Below are positions 29,227 to 38,149 of a DNA stretch of 64,000 nucleotides, piece after piece. Each line of letters begins with the position of its first letter. The first letter of the stretch is position 1. Source of the stretch: Thiocapsa rosea (GTDB lineage: Bacteria > Pseudomonadota > Gammaproteobacteria > Chromatiales > Chromatiaceae). The notes under the pieces were generated by a model. The model made no database searches. It was not told the origin of the DNA and was given only the letters and a program-made list of their open reading frames with translations. A program made the position numbers and the translations under genes. The stretch lies in the NCBI RefSeq assembly GCF_003634315.1, contig NZ_RBXL01000001.1, forward strand, positions 3,886,501-3,950,500. Direction: 5' to 3'.

Positions 29227-30127
29227 TACAGGCCGGGATGTCACGGGCATCCTGCTGCTGGACAAACCGCTGGGTCTGTCGTCGAACGACGCCCTGCAGC
29301 GCGTGAAACGGTTCTACCGCGCCGCCAAGGCCGGCCATACCGGGAGCCTCGATCCTCTGGCGACCGGACTCCTGCCCTGCTGTCTGGGCGATGCGACCAA
29401 GTTCTCCGCCTATCTGCTGGATGCGGACAAGCGCTATCGGGTGCGCGTGCGCCTGGGCGTGACGACCACGACCGCGGATGCCGAGGGCGAGATCGTCGCC
29501 GACGTACCCGTCGTCGGGATCGACGAGGCGCGCGTGCGCGAGGTGCTGCTCGGCTTTCTCGGCACCATCTCGCAACTGCCGCCGATGCACTCGGCCGTGA
29601 AGCACCAGGGGCAACGGCTCTATAAGCTGGCGCGCCAGGGTTTGGAGGTCGAGCGGACCCCGCGCGAGATTCAGATCTTCGCGCTCGATCTGCTCTCGAT
29701 GGATCTACCCGAGATCGAGCTGGACGTGCATTGCTCCAAGGGCACTTATGTGCGCACGCTCGCCGAAGATATCGGTCGCATGCTGGGCTGCGGCGCCCAT
29801 GTCAGCGGACTACGCCGCACCGCCGTGGGGCCTTACGCGGAAACCGCCGGTCCCTTTGTCGGTCTGGACCAGGTCGAAGCGATGGCCGGCGAAGACGACA
29901 TGGCCGGTCTGGATGCGCTGCTCCTGCCGCTCGACAGCGCCCTGGGTCACTGGCCGGCGGTGCGTCTCTCCGCCGACGCCGCGTTCTATCTGCGCCAAGG
30001 CCAGGCGGTCTTGATCCCGCAGGCGCCGACCGACGGACTGGTCCGACTCTATGATCCGTCGCAGATCTTCGTCGGTGTAGGCAGTATCCTCGACGACGGG
30101 CGCGTCCAGCCCAAGAGGCTGATTTAG
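29210..30127 (+). CDS. truB: tRNA pseudouridine-55 synthase TruB
   Basis: A 305-residue protein. The catalytic Asp is in GHTGSLDPLATG near residue 40. Other signatures are GILLLDKPLGLSSN, QLPPMHSAVKHQG, and KGTYVRTLAEDIGR. It makes pseudouridine 55 in the tRNA T-loop. Start at ATG 29210 has AGGAG ten bases upstream; a TTG three bases earlier is possible. It overlaps rbfA by 17 bases. Confidence 0.95.
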   Translation: MGRRRSTGRDVTGILLLDKPLGLSSNDALQRVKRFYRAAKAGHTGSLDPLATGLLPCCLGDATKFSAYLLDADKRYRVRVRLGVTTTTADAEGEIVADVPVVGIDEARVREVLLGFLGTISQLPPMHSAVKHQGQRLYKLARQGLEVERTPREIQIFALDLLSMDLPEIELDVHCSKGTYVRTLAEDIGRMLGCGAHVSGLRRTAVGPYAETAGPFVGLDQVEAMAGEDDMAGLDALLLPLDSALGHWPAVRLSADAAFYLRQGQAVLIPQAPTDGLVRLYDPSQIFVGVGSILDDGRVQPKRLI

Positions 30128-30321
30128 AGATTCAAAACCGCACGCGATGAGGCCCGAGCAACCCGCGATGCCGCGGTGTGAAGGCGGTGTGCGGGATCCA
30201 AGGAAACGTTTCAAACCCACGGTCCGATCCCCTGATGTCATTGTCGGGGTGATCCATCCCTCTCCCGAATCGGAGACGGACCAGGACCTTTTTTCTCCAT
30301 CACTGACCCGGGAGACCACCA

Positions 30322-30591
30322 ATGACAATGACCGCAGCCGAGAAGAAACAGATTGTCGAAGACTACCGTCGTGCCGATGCCGACACGGGGTCTCCGGAGG
30401 TGCAGGTCGCGCTTTTGACCGCACGCATTCTGCAGCTCACCGATCATTTCAAGGAGCACAAGCACGATCATCACTCGCGCCGCGGTCTGGTGCGCATGGT
30501 CAATTCACGTCGCAAGCTGCTCGATTATCTCAAGCGCAAGGATGTCGACCGCTATCGCGAGCTGATTACGCGTCTCGGCCTGCGCCGCTGA
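30322..30591 (+). CDS. rpsO: 30S ribosomal protein S15
   Basis: An 89-residue protein, exact family length. It contains [30 protein letters not shown]-like (here [16 protein letters not shown]), and [11 protein letters not shown]. It binds 16S rRNA and, in E. coli, also represses its own mRNA. It is preceded by CGGGAG and a 194-base leader. The rpsO-pnp order is conserved. Confidence 0.96.
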   Translation: MTMTAAEKKQIVEDYRRADADTGSPEVQVALLTARILQLTDHFKEHKHDHHSRRGLVRMVNSRRKLLDYLKRKDVDRYRELITRLGLRR

Positions 30592-30773
30592 CACGCCTCC
30601 CGACTCGGCGATCGGGCGGTCGGGTTGCCCCCGATCCGCCCGCTCCCCGCGGAAGGGATGCCGCCGGCGGCACCGACGCACAGCCCTGTTGCCACAGCGC
30701 CTACAGGCGCGCCTAAGGTGCAGGGGCCCAAGGCCCGGCGCTACGACGGACCACATACCCCGAGGATCTACTT

Positions 30774-32873
30774 GTGATTCCCAAAGCTATCGTGAAGCAA
30801 TTCAAGCTCGGCGACCAGACAGTGACGCTCGAGACCGGCGAGATCGCGCGCCAGGCCGACGGCGCCGTGCTCGTCAATGTCGACGATACGGTTGTTCTGG
30901 TCACGGTCGTTGTCGACAAGCGCCCCGGCGCGGTGCGCGACTTCCTGCCCTTGACCGTCGATTATCAAGAAAAGACCTATGCCGCCGGCCGGATCCCCGG
31001 CGGCTTCTTCCGTCGTGAAGGGCGTCCGAGCGAGGTCGAGGTTCTCACCTCGCGTCTGATCGATCGTCCGATCCGTCCCCTGTTCGCGAAAGGTTTCAGA
31101 CAAGAGATCCAGGTGATCGCGACGGTCAAGTCGCTGAACCCTGCGGTCAATCCCGAGGTTCCCGCCATGCTCGGCGTCTCGGCCGCATTGGCGATCTCGG
31201 GCGTTCCGTTCAACGGACCGATCGGCGCCGTGCGCGTCGGCTACAAGAACGGCGAGTACATCCTCAATCCGGCGGTCGTCGGTGTGGGTCCGGATTCGGA
31301 CCTCGACCTGATCGTTGCCGGGACCGAGAAGGCGGTCTTGATGGTCGAGTCCGAGGCGCGCGGTCTCACCGAGGAGGTGATGCTCGGTGCCGTGCTGTTC
31401 GGTCACGAGCAGATGAAGCCGGCCATTGCCGCAATCCGCGAGCTGGCTGCCGAAGCGGGCAAGCCCCCGATGGACTGGACGCCTCCCGTGCCCGATACCG
31501 CATTGGCCGAGGCCGTGGCGAGTGCCTGTGGCGAGCGTATCGCCGAGGGCTATCGCATCAAGGACAAGCAAGCGCGCTACGCCGCCCTGAACGCAGTCCG
31601 CGCGGCGGTGGTTGCCGAGCTTTGCGCCGGCGAGAGCCCCGCATGGAGCGAATCCCAGGTGATGGGTGCGATCGAGAAGTTCGAGAAGACCACCGTGCGC
31701 AGCTCGATCATCGCCGGCAACCCGCGTATCGACGGTCGCGACAACGTGACGGTGCGTCCCATCACGATTCGCACCGGTGTGCTGCCCCGCACGCACGGCT
31801 CGGCGCTCTTCACGCGCGGCGAGACCCAGGCCCTGGTCATCACCACCTTGGGCACCGAGCGCGATTCGCAGATCATCGATGCCCTGGAAGGCGAGCGGCG
31901 CGAGCACTTCATGCTCCACTACAACTTCCCGCCCTTCTGTGTCGGTGAGACCGGTCGGGTCGGCACGCCGAAGCGGCGCGAGGTCGGCCACGGCCGTTTG
32001 GCCAAGCGCGGCGTGCTCGCCGTCATGCCGAGCATCGAAGAGTTTCCCTATTCGGTGCGCGTGGTCTCGGAGATCACCGAGTCCAACGGCTCCAGCTCCA
32101 TGGCCAGTGTCTGCGGCACCAGTCTGTCGTTGATGGATGCCGGCGTGCCGGTGAAGGCGCCGGTGGCCGGCGTGGCGATGGGTTTGATCAAGGAAGGCGA
32201 TGCCTTTGCCGTGCTGACCGACATCATGGGCGACGAGGATCACCTCGGCGACATGGACTTCAAGGTGGCCGGAACGTCCGAGGGCATCAACGCCCTGCAG
32301 ATGGACATCAAGATCGAGGGCATTACCGCCGAGATCATGGAAACGGCACTCGATCAGGCGAAGGCCGGCCGGCTGCACATCCTCGGCGAGATGAACAAGG
32401 TCATCGGTGCACATCGCTCCGAGATGTCCGAGCATGCCCCGCGCATCATCGAGCTGAAGATCCATCCCGAGAAGATCCGCGATGTCATCGGCAAGGGCGG
32501 CTCCGTCATCCGCGCCATCACGGAAGAGACCGGTGCCACCATCGACATCAACGACGACGGCGTGGTCAAGATCTTCTCGGTCGAGAAGGCCGCCGGCGAG
32601 GAGGCCAAGCGCCGCATCCGTCTGATCACGGCCGATGTCGAGGTCGGCAAGATCTACGAAGGCCGTGTCGCACGCCTGATGGATTTCGGCGCCTTCGTCA
32701 CCATCCTGCCGGGACGCGACGGGCTTGTGCACATCTCCCAGATCTGCGAGGAGCGCGTGCAGAGTGTGAGCGACAAGCTCTCCGAGGGCGATCAGGTCCG
32801 GGTGAAGGTCCTCGAGGTCGACAAGCAAGGCCGCATCCGTTTGAGCATGAAGGCGATCGAGCCGGGCGAGTAA
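30774..32873 (+). CDS. pnp: Polyribonucleotide nucleotidyltransferase (PNPase)
   Basis: A 699-residue enzyme. Two RNase PH domains lie at about 1-225 and 310-545, with [12 protein letters not shown] and [26 protein letters not shown] (given in parts: [12 protein letters not shown]). A KH domain is near 555 ([12 protein letters not shown]), and an S1 domain is near 625 ([15 protein letters not shown]). It degrades RNA from the 3' end by phosphorolysis. Start is GTG at 30774, shared context with other PnP (IPKAIVKQF). The 182-base leader contains GCCGCC/GGCGGC palindromes that could be an RNase III site as in E. coli. Confidence 0.96.
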   Translation: MIPKAIVKQFKLGDQTVTLETGEIARQADGAVLVNVDDTVVLVTVVVDKRPGAVRDFLPLTVDYQEKTYAAGRIPGGFFRREGRPSEVEVLTSRLIDRPIRPLFAKGFRQEIQVIATVKSLNPAVNPEVPAMLGVSAALAISGVPFNGPIGAVRVGYKNGEYILNPAVVGVGPDSDLDLIVAGTEKAVLMVESEARGLTEEVMLGAVLFGHEQMKPAIAAIRELAAEAGKPPMDWTPPVPDTALAEAVASACGERIAEGYRIKDKQARYAALNAVRAAVVAELCAGESPAWSESQVMGAIEKFEKTTVRSSIIAGNPRIDGRDNVTVRPITIRTGVLPRTHGSALFTRGETQALVITTLGTERDSQIIDALEGERREHFMLHYNFPPFCVGETGRVGTPKRREVGHGRLAKRGVLAVMPSIEEFPYSVRVVSEITESNGSSSMASVCGTSLSLMDAGVPVKAPVAGVAMGLIKEGDAFAVLTDIMGDEDHLGDMDFKVAGTSEGINALQMDIKIEGITAEIMETALDQAKAGRLHILGEMNKVIGAHRSEMSEHAPRIIELKIHPEKIRDVIGKGGSVIRAITEETGATIDINDDGVVKIFSVEKAAGEEAKRRIRLITADVEVGKIYEGRVARLMDFGAFVTILPGRDGLVHISQICEERVQSVSDKLSEGDQVRVKVLEVDKQGRIRLSMKAIEPGE

Positions 32874-32895
32874 TCCCCGGGTCTCGATGTGCATG

Positions 32896-32922
32896 AAAAA
32901 GGGGCTTATAGCCCCTTTTTTA
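32896..32922 (+). terminator. Rho-independent terminator of rpsO-pnp
   Basis: AAAAAGGGGC-TTATA-GCCCCTTTTTT, 22 bases past the pnp stop. The poly-A/poly-T arms make it potentially bidirectional. Confidence 0.92.
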
Positions 32923-32950
32923 TGCCGAGCACATGGGTGTTTTTCGTGAG

Positions 32951-33038
32951 TTAAACCGCGCCAGCTCCGGCGGTCGTCGGAGCCGCCGCGGCCAAGCCAA
33001 TCCAACAAACGACGCCTATCGCGTCGGGCGCGGTTTAA
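32951..33038. repeat. TTTAAACCGCG palindromic repeat, A module (copy 8)
   Basis: An 88-base A module from TTAAACCGCGCCAGCTCC to GGGCGCGGTTTAA, with an inner GGCGGTCGTCGG. It lies 77 bases past the pnp stop, so this copy does not form a stop codon. Confidence 0.88.
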
Positions 33039-33056
33039 TATGCCGATCGTTGCCCT

Positions 33057-33195
33057 GGGCGGACTGAAGTCCGCCTGCCCCGGGTGCCGGTTGAAACCGG
33101 CGAACCCGCGGGCCGGACCGCCGACGTCAGTCGCTCCCCCCCGGTCCGCCGACTTCAGTCGGCCCCCGGGTACGCCGACTTCAGTCGGCTCTTCG
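33057..33195. repeat. Array of GCCGACTTCAGTCGGC-type hairpins
   Basis: At least five small palindromes in series: GGCGGACTGAAGTCCGCC, CCGGTTGAAACCGG, CCGCCGACGTCAGTCG, GCCGACTTCAGTCGGC and CGCCGACTTCAGTCGGC. The units are shared with 10737-10826. They fill the gap before the molybdopterin-binding gene. No coding sequence is credible. Confidence 0.8.
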
Positions 33196-33278
33196 CTCGG
33201 CCGATCCTCAGCACCGGAAACACGCTGCGTCTGCCCGGTGGCTGAACGTCGTTCCTAATCAGTAAGGCCCATCACCTC

Positions 33279-34052
33279 ATGTCAACGCACCAACACCGCC
33301 CGCCCACTGCCTTCGGTCTCATCGTGATCGGCGACGAGATCCTCAAGGGCTCCCGCGTCGATGCCCATCTGCGCGCCTTCAAGGAGATGGTCGGCGAGCG
33401 CGGCCATGAGCTGGCGTGGCACTGGCTGCTTCCGGACGACCCGGAGGTGTTGGTTGCCCATCTGCGCTTCTCGCTGGGGCGCCAGGATCCCGTATTCGTG
33501 TGCGGCGGCATCGGCGCGACACCGGACGATCACACCCGCGCCTGCGCCGCGACCGCGGTCGGTCTGGATCTGATGCGTCATCCCGAAGCCAAAGCCCTGC
33601 TCGAGGAGAAGTTCGGTGCCGAGGTCTACCCCAACCGCATCCTTATGGCGGATCTGCCTGCAGGGTGCGATCTGATTCCGAACCCGATCAACCGGATCCC
33701 GGGCTTTTCGCTGCGCGGGCACTGGTTTCTTCCGGGTTTCCCCCAAATGGCCTGGCCGATGGCGCAATGGGTGTTGGATCGCTTCTACGGCGTCTCGGAC
33801 CTGGTGCAGGAGCGGGCCTTCGAGCTTTTCGATACCCCGGAAAGCAGCCTGATCCCCGTGATGCGCGATCTCGGCGACCGGTTCCCCGAGCTGAAGCTCT
33901 TCAGCCTGCCTCATCTCGGAGATGATGCCCACATTCGGTTGGGTTTTCGCGGGCGCAGCGGGATCGAAGCGGCGATGGACGCCCTGCGCGAACGCCTCGA
34001 GCGCGATGGGATTCCGTATCGCGAGGCTGCGCCGGATACCCTGCATCCGTGA
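33279..34052 (+). CDS. CinA N-terminal-like molybdopterin-binding protein
   Basis: A 257-residue protein. Residues 10-180 match the MoCF-biosynthesis/CinA N-terminal fold: GLIVIGDEILKGSRVDAHL near 13, VFVCGGIGATPDDHTRACAA near 71, and LPNP-like LIPNPINRIPGF near 130. No CinA C-terminal deamidase domain is present, so it is the short stand-alone form. Its function is unknown; the fold binds molybdopterin in MoaB/MogA. It appears to be a single gene between repeats and the signalling genes. Confidence 0.8.
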   Translation: MSTHQHRPPTAFGLIVIGDEILKGSRVDAHLRAFKEMVGERGHELAWHWLLPDDPEVLVAHLRFSLGRQDPVFVCGGIGATPDDHTRACAATAVGLDLMRHPEAKALLEEKFGAEVYPNRILMADLPAGCDLIPNPINRIPGFSLRGHWFLPGFPQMAWPMAQWVLDRFYGVSDLVQERAFELFDTPESSLIPVMRDLGDRFPELKLFSLPHLGDDAHIRLGFRGRSGIEAAMDALRERLERDGIPYREAAPDTLHP

Positions 34053-34098
34053 CGAAAAAAAACCGCCATCGCGGGTGTGTGGTGCGCCATGGCGGTCA
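34053..34098 (-). terminator. Hairpin with minus-strand T-run after the molybdopterin-binding gene
   Basis: ACCGCCAT (34062-34069) pairs with ATGGCGGT about 20 bases on. On the minus strand it is followed by TTTTTTTT. It would stop leftward transcription from the regulatory region; on the plus strand it lacks a T-run. Confidence 0.5.
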
Positions 34099-34207
34099 AT
34101 TGCTTGCTGCTGAATTCAAGCCTGAATGCGTGCCGGCCGAGGTAGGTTGGTCGGGAGACGATTCCAGGCTTGAACCTCTATCCTGCGCTTTACCCATCAC
34201 GAAAACA

Positions 34208-34223
34208 GTAAAGATCTGTAAAG
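34208..34223 (-). promoter_or_regulatory. CTTTAC-N4-CTTTAC-type direct repeat box, site 1
   Basis: On the minus strand the site reads CTTTACAGATCTTTAC: two half sites with a 10-base period. It lies in the 368-base gap before the receiver-domain gene at 34421, pointing away from site 2. No gene is seen in this gap. Confidence 0.6.
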
Positions 34224-34252
34224 GACGCAAGAGCCGCCGCGCTCGGGGGCGC

Positions 34253-34268
34253 CTTCACGAATCTTTAC
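34253..34268 (+). promoter_or_regulatory. CTTYAC-N4-CTTTAC direct repeat box, site 2
   Basis: CTTCACGAATCTTTAC, period 10. A weaker reversed half-like site, CAAAGATCTTGAAG, follows at 34275-34288. Upstream of the receiver-domain gene. Confidence 0.6.
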
Positions 34269-34420
34269 TTGCCCCAAAGATCTTGAAGGAGGTTAATTTG
34301 GGGAAACTCGTGTCGGTTGAATCTCCCTGCCGACCGCGCCGGTTATACGGAACTTGATCCATTCAGTCTGGGATGGACCTTAGGGACAGGTTCCGAAGGG
34401 TCCTTATCAGCGGAGTCACC

Positions 34421-35008
34421 ATGCATCCCACCGTCCTTGACGACGACACTCGTATCGAAGCTGGATCCGGGTGTTTTCTAAAGCCGATCCAAGGAATTAT
34501 GTTCGGTGCATCCGGGACTGCCGAGGAGCAGCGGCGGAACGTCACACCTTGCTTCGGACCTGTCGATCGGGTCCTGCGCCAGGCAGCGTTCGAGCAATCC
34601 TCGGGCCGCTATCCGGGTACCGACGCAGCTCGCATCATGGTCGTCGATGACGACCTGCTTCTGCTGCGTGCCACGTCGCGCCTCGCGATCTCCTGGGGTT
34701 ACCAATGTGAGACCTACAGCGAACCTCACCGCGCGCTCCTCGCTGCCGAGGCGAGCGCGCCTGACCTCTTGATCGTCGACATCTACATGCCCTACATCGA
34801 TGGGTTCGAGGTGATCAAACGGATGCGGACGATGGGCGGCGCAACCCGCATCCTCGCCGTCAGCGGGGATGCCGGTTACGGGCAGCGGACCCACGTGCTC
34901 GATATCAGTCGCGTCATGGGGGCAGATGCCGTGCTCGAAAAACCAATCGTTGCCTGGTTATTGCGGGCGACCGTCAAGCGCCTGATTGGTCCCGCCGATC
35001 GCGACTGA
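34421..35008 (+). CDS. Stand-alone response regulator receiver protein
   Basis: A 195-residue protein. The N-terminal 70 residues match nothing I recognise. Residues 74-190 are a receiver domain: MVVDDDLLLLRATSRLAISWGY, phospho-acceptor D120 in LIVDIYMP, and the conserved Lys in LEKPI. It has no output domain. The receiver is closely similar to the second receiver of the REC-EAL-REC protein at 50998 (shared WGY.CET, LLIVDIYMP, DGFE.IKRMR), so one copy likely arose by duplication. ATG 34421 has GGAG upstream. Confidence 0.85.
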   Translation: MHPTVLDDDTRIEAGSGCFLKPIQGIMFGASGTAEEQRRNVTPCFGPVDRVLRQAAFEQSSGRYPGTDAARIMVVDDDLLLLRATSRLAISWGYQCETYSEPHRALLAAEASAPDLLIVDIYMPYIDGFEVIKRMRTMGGATRILAVSGDAGYGQRTHVLDISRVMGADAVLEKPIVAWLLRATVKRLIGPADRD

Positions 35009-35064
35009 ATCCGGATCTCGGGCAATCGGAGCGCACGCGCGGTCAAGCATTTCCTCTGCTCCTT

Positions 35065-35080
35065 CTTCACAAATCTTTAC
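35065..35080 (+). promoter_or_regulatory. CTTYAC-N4-CTTTAC direct repeat box, site 3
   Basis: CTTCACAAATCTTTAC, period 10, about 145 bases upstream of the sigma-54 activator gene. Confidence 0.6.
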
Positions 35081-35224
35081 CCCTCGCGCGGCGCGGATGG
35101 TCCACCATTGGGAGGTTGAAGTTCATGGGGCCCGGGAGACCCAGCGGATGGTTTGCGCGACCAACGCGCCGAAACCGGACTTGATCCGGTACCCGAACGC
35201 CTACCCAAGCATCGGAAATCAACA

Positions 35225-36631
35225 ATGATGAACAAGGAAACGAACGATTGGTCGGACGTCATCCTTGTCGTGGATGACGACGACAGCATGCTGCGAATCC
35301 TGCAGCTTCTCCTTCAGCGTGCAGGCTATGGGGTCATCACGGCCCGTTCGGCGGGGGAGGGGCTGCGCCTATCGGAGACTTACGGGCCGAGTCTGGCGAT
35401 CCTCGACTGGAAACTGCCGGACATGACCGGGCTGGAACTCTTGCGTCAGCTCAAGCTCGCTCTCCCGGATCTGCCGGTGATCCTTCTGACCGGGTTCGCC
35501 AATCTGGAAGGCGCGGTCAGCGCCATCAAGGAAGGCGCCTACGATTATCTCGCCAAGCCAATGGGTAACAAAGAATTTTTAGCCAGGGTTCAGGGGGCGT
35601 TGGAGCATGATTCACGTCCCTTCCCGGTCATTGGGGGTCGGGATCCGCTGACCGAGCGGATGGGGACAAGCACGGCGATCACGCGAACCATCGAGGACAT
35701 CGAGCGGGTGGCACCCACGGACTTCTCGGTGAACCTGTTCGGGGAGACCGGCTCGGGCAAGGAGGTGGTCGCCCATGCGATCCACGAGGCCAGTCCCAGG
35801 GCGAAGCAGCCCTTCGTTGCCGTCGACTGCGGTGCAATCCCGGAGTCTTTGATCGAGAACGAGTTGTTCGGCCACGAGCGCGGCGCCTTTACGGGTGCGG
35901 ATCGGCAACAGGCGGGACGGTTCGAAGCCGCCGACGGCGGGACGCTGTTTCTCGACGAGATCACCAATTTGTCCCTATCGGCGCAGGCTCGGCTCTTGCG
36001 GGTTCTGCAGGAACGGGTCATCTACCGGGTCGGGGGCAGCACGCCGATCCCGGTCGACGTGCGGCTGATCTCGGCGAGCAACCGGCAGTTGGCCGATGCG
36101 GTGAGCGAGGGCGGTTTCCGCGCCGACCTGCTGTATCGGCTGTCCGACTATCGCATCGCGATCCCGCCGCTGCGCGAGCGGCGGGAGGACATCATGCACA
36201 TCGCCAACCAGTTTCTGGTCGATGCGAACAGGGATCTGCACAAACACATCGGTCATTTCACGGACAAGGCCGTCCAAGCCATGTTGACCTACCACTGGCC
36301 GGGCAATGTGCGTGAGCTCAGGAGCGTCGTGCGTCGTGCGGTCTTGATCGCGCAATACCTCATCGATGTCAATCACCTTGACCTCCCGGAGTCCGGGTTC
36401 CGAACCCAGTCGAATCCGCTAGGCGAGTCCATAGCCACCCAAATGGATCCGGACAGCGAAGGTTTCTCGCTCAAGGAGATCGTGCGCGCACGGGTCGAGC
36501 ATCTGGAACGGGAGGTCCTCTCGAGCGCCCTGCGACGCCACAACGGCAACAAGGCGGCGGTGGCTCGGATGCTCCAAGTGGACTACAAGACGGTTCACAC
36601 CAAGTTGAAGGCCTACGGATTGGGGGTGTGA
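35225..36631 (+). CDS. NtrC-family sigma-54-dependent response regulator
   Basis: A 468-residue regulator. The receiver domain spans about 12-125 with phospho-acceptor D61 (LAILDWKLPD). The AAA+ domain spans about 148-385: Walker A GETGSGKE, the sigma-54 contact loop GAFTGA, and TLFLDEI. A Fis-type helix-turn-helix ends the protein (NKAAVARMLQVDYKTVHTKL). It activates sigma-54 promoters from upstream sites. It heads an overlapping operon with two GvpF/L genes, a histidine kinase and a receiver protein, and a sigma-54-type promoter precedes gvpA. It is therefore the probable direct activator of gas vesicle synthesis (inference). Confidence 0.92.
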   Translation: MMNKETNDWSDVILVVDDDDSMLRILQLLLQRAGYGVITARSAGEGLRLSETYGPSLAILDWKLPDMTGLELLRQLKLALPDLPVILLTGFANLEGAVSAIKEGAYDYLAKPMGNKEFLARVQGALEHDSRPFPVIGGRDPLTERMGTSTAITRTIEDIERVAPTDFSVNLFGETGSGKEVVAHAIHEASPRAKQPFVAVDCGAIPESLIENELFGHERGAFTGADRQQAGRFEAADGGTLFLDEITNLSLSAQARLLRVLQERVIYRVGGSTPIPVDVRLISASNRQLADAVSEGGFRADLLYRLSDYRIAIPPLRERREDIMHIANQFLVDANRDLHKHIGHFTDKAVQAMLTYHWPGNVRELRSVVRRAVLIAQYLIDVNHLDLPESGFRTQSNPLGESIATQMDPDSEGFSLKEIVRARVEHLEREVLSSALRRHNGNKAAVARMLQVDYKTVHTKLKAYGLGV

Positions 36632-36638
36632 GGCGCCC

Positions 36639-37391
36639 GTGGACGCGTTCTATTGTTTCTGTTTCGCACCGGCCTGTTTGGCGTCGGATCTGAGATTCGA
36701 TGACTGCGGTTGGGAAGACCCGATCGAGATCCGGCGTCTTGCTGGACTGGATGTCATCCTCAGTCGCGTGCCTCTCGGGCGCTTTGCAGGTGCCGAGGCG
36801 GAGCAACGGCTCGCCGATCTCGAGTGGCTGGTGCCGCGTGCGCAGGCCCATGATCGGGTGATTACACGCACCATGGAACGGTCGACCGTGTTCCCGCTGA
36901 CCTTCGCCACCTTGTTCTCCTCGCTGCCGGCCCTTGCTCTCGAGGTGGCCGCGCGACGCCGTGCCCTGCTCGACTTCTTCGAGCGTATGGCCGGGCGTGA
37001 GGAATGGGCAGTCAAGGTCTCGATGGACCGCGAGCGGGTCATCGCCACGCGGATGCAGTCGCTCTATCCGGAAGGAGGGGACGTGCCCGCCGGGGGGCGC
37101 GGTTATCTCCTGAAACAACGGCGCCGCGGCGAGGCCGAGCAGGCCATCGGCCCCTGGCTGAAGGGACAGATCGGGTGTCTGGACGAGGCGTTGCGGCCGA
37201 GCTGCGAGACGCTCCTGATTCGGCCCCTGCGTGACGAAATGGTCGCGAGTCGGGCCTGTCTGGTTGCTCGCGATCTGGGTCCGTCGCTGAGCGAAGCGAT
37301 CGAGCGGAGCCGCGAGGCGTTCGCGGACCAGGGCCTCGACCTGCATTGCTCGGGTCCCTGGCCACTGTACAGTTTTTGCGGGACACCATGA
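36639..37391 (+). CDS. gvpF: GvpF/GvpL-family gas vesicle protein (regulatory operon, copy 1)
   Basis: A 250-residue protein. It has the GvpF/L arrangement: an N-terminal domain with VITRTMERSTVFPLTFATLFSS, a helical C-terminal domain, and the closing signature CSGPWPLYSF. GvpF/L proteins are minor vesicle components or chaperones that contact GvpA. It starts with GTG 7 bases after the sigma-54 activator, and its stop overlaps the next gvpF/L. Being inside a two-component operon rather than the main gvp cluster is unusual. Confidence 0.85.
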   Translation: MDAFYCFCFAPACLASDLRFDDCGWEDPIEIRRLAGLDVILSRVPLGRFAGAEAEQRLADLEWLVPRAQAHDRVITRTMERSTVFPLTFATLFSSLPALALEVAARRRALLDFFERMAGREEWAVKVSMDRERVIATRMQSLYPEGGDVPAGGRGYLLKQRRRGEAEQAIGPWLKGQIGCLDEALRPSCETLLIRPLRDEMVASRACLVARDLGPSLSEAIERSREAFADQGLDLHCSGPWPLYSFCGTP

Positions 37392-38149
37392 GCGATCGGC
37401 CCCGTCCGATGCTCCATTGCATCCTGCGTTCTCCGCCCGGGTCGATCGCGCGTGCGGAGGCCGGTCTGCGCTGGATCGAGCGCGACGGGCTCGCGGCCTT
37501 GGTGGCCGATCGGGAACCGAGCGAGATTGCGGGCGCGAGCAGTGTCGGGCTCCAGCGCTACGCGGACATCGTCGCGGAGATCCATGCGTGCGCGGCGGTG
37601 ATCCCCGTGCGGTTCGGTTGTCTTTTAGCCGGCGACGAAGCGGTCGGGAAACTCCTCCACAGGTCCCGCGATCGATTGCACGGACTGCTCGATCAGGTCG
37701 GTGATTGTCTCGAGTTCGGTATTCGACTGCTGCTTCCGGCCGACGCGCCGGCAGCGACGGACGACGACGCGGCTCCGAGGCTGCATGCGAATGCGCCGAG
37801 TGACCCGCGCGCCGATCCGGACATGGGTCCGGGCCTTTCGCATCTTCTCGCGATCCGTCACCGCCTCGATGTGGAGGCGAGCCTTGCCGCGCGAGCACGC
37901 GAGGCGCGCGAGGTCATCAAGGGCCGGGTAGCCGGGCGCTTTCGAGAGGTCCGCGAGGAGCTTGGCCAGATCGACGGACGATCGTTGCTCTCGCTGTATT
38001 TCCTGGTTCCGCGCGAGCAGGGCGAACACTTTGTCGAATGTCTGCGGCAGGACGCGTCGAGTCTGCGCGGGACGGGACTCTTGACCGGTCCATGGCCCCC
38101 ATACAACTTCGTTGGAGCCATCGATGACGATATCCGATCACTGGATTGA
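37388..38149 (+). CDS. gvpL: GvpF/GvpL-family gas vesicle protein (regulatory operon, copy 2)
   Basis: A 253-residue protein related to its upstream neighbour. Motifs: AAVIPVRFGCLLAGDEAV near residue 68, an Ala/Asp-rich insert near 125-150, and the C-terminal GPWPPYNFVGAI. The start codon overlaps the preceding stop (ATGA), and its 3' end overlaps the histidine kinase gene by 26 bases, so all are translationally coupled. Role as a vesicle assembly chaperone is by family. Confidence 0.85.
   Translation: MSDRPRPMLHCILRSPPGSIARAEAGLRWIERDGLAALVADREPSEIAGASSVGLQRYADIVAEIHACAAVIPVRFGCLLAGDEAVGKLLHRSRDRLHGLLDQVGDCLEFGIRLLLPADAPAATDDDAAPRLHANAPSDPRADPDMGPGLSHLLAIRHRLDVEASLAARAREAREVIKGRVAGRFREVREELGQIDGRSLLSLYFLVPREQGEHFVECLRQDASSLRGTGLLTGPWPPYNFVGAIDDDIRSLD

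Noticed and set aside
34049-34357. A 102-residue frame before the receiver gene
   Set aside because: It includes a hairpin and two direct-repeat boxes, is basic with no domain, and fits a regulatory gap better.
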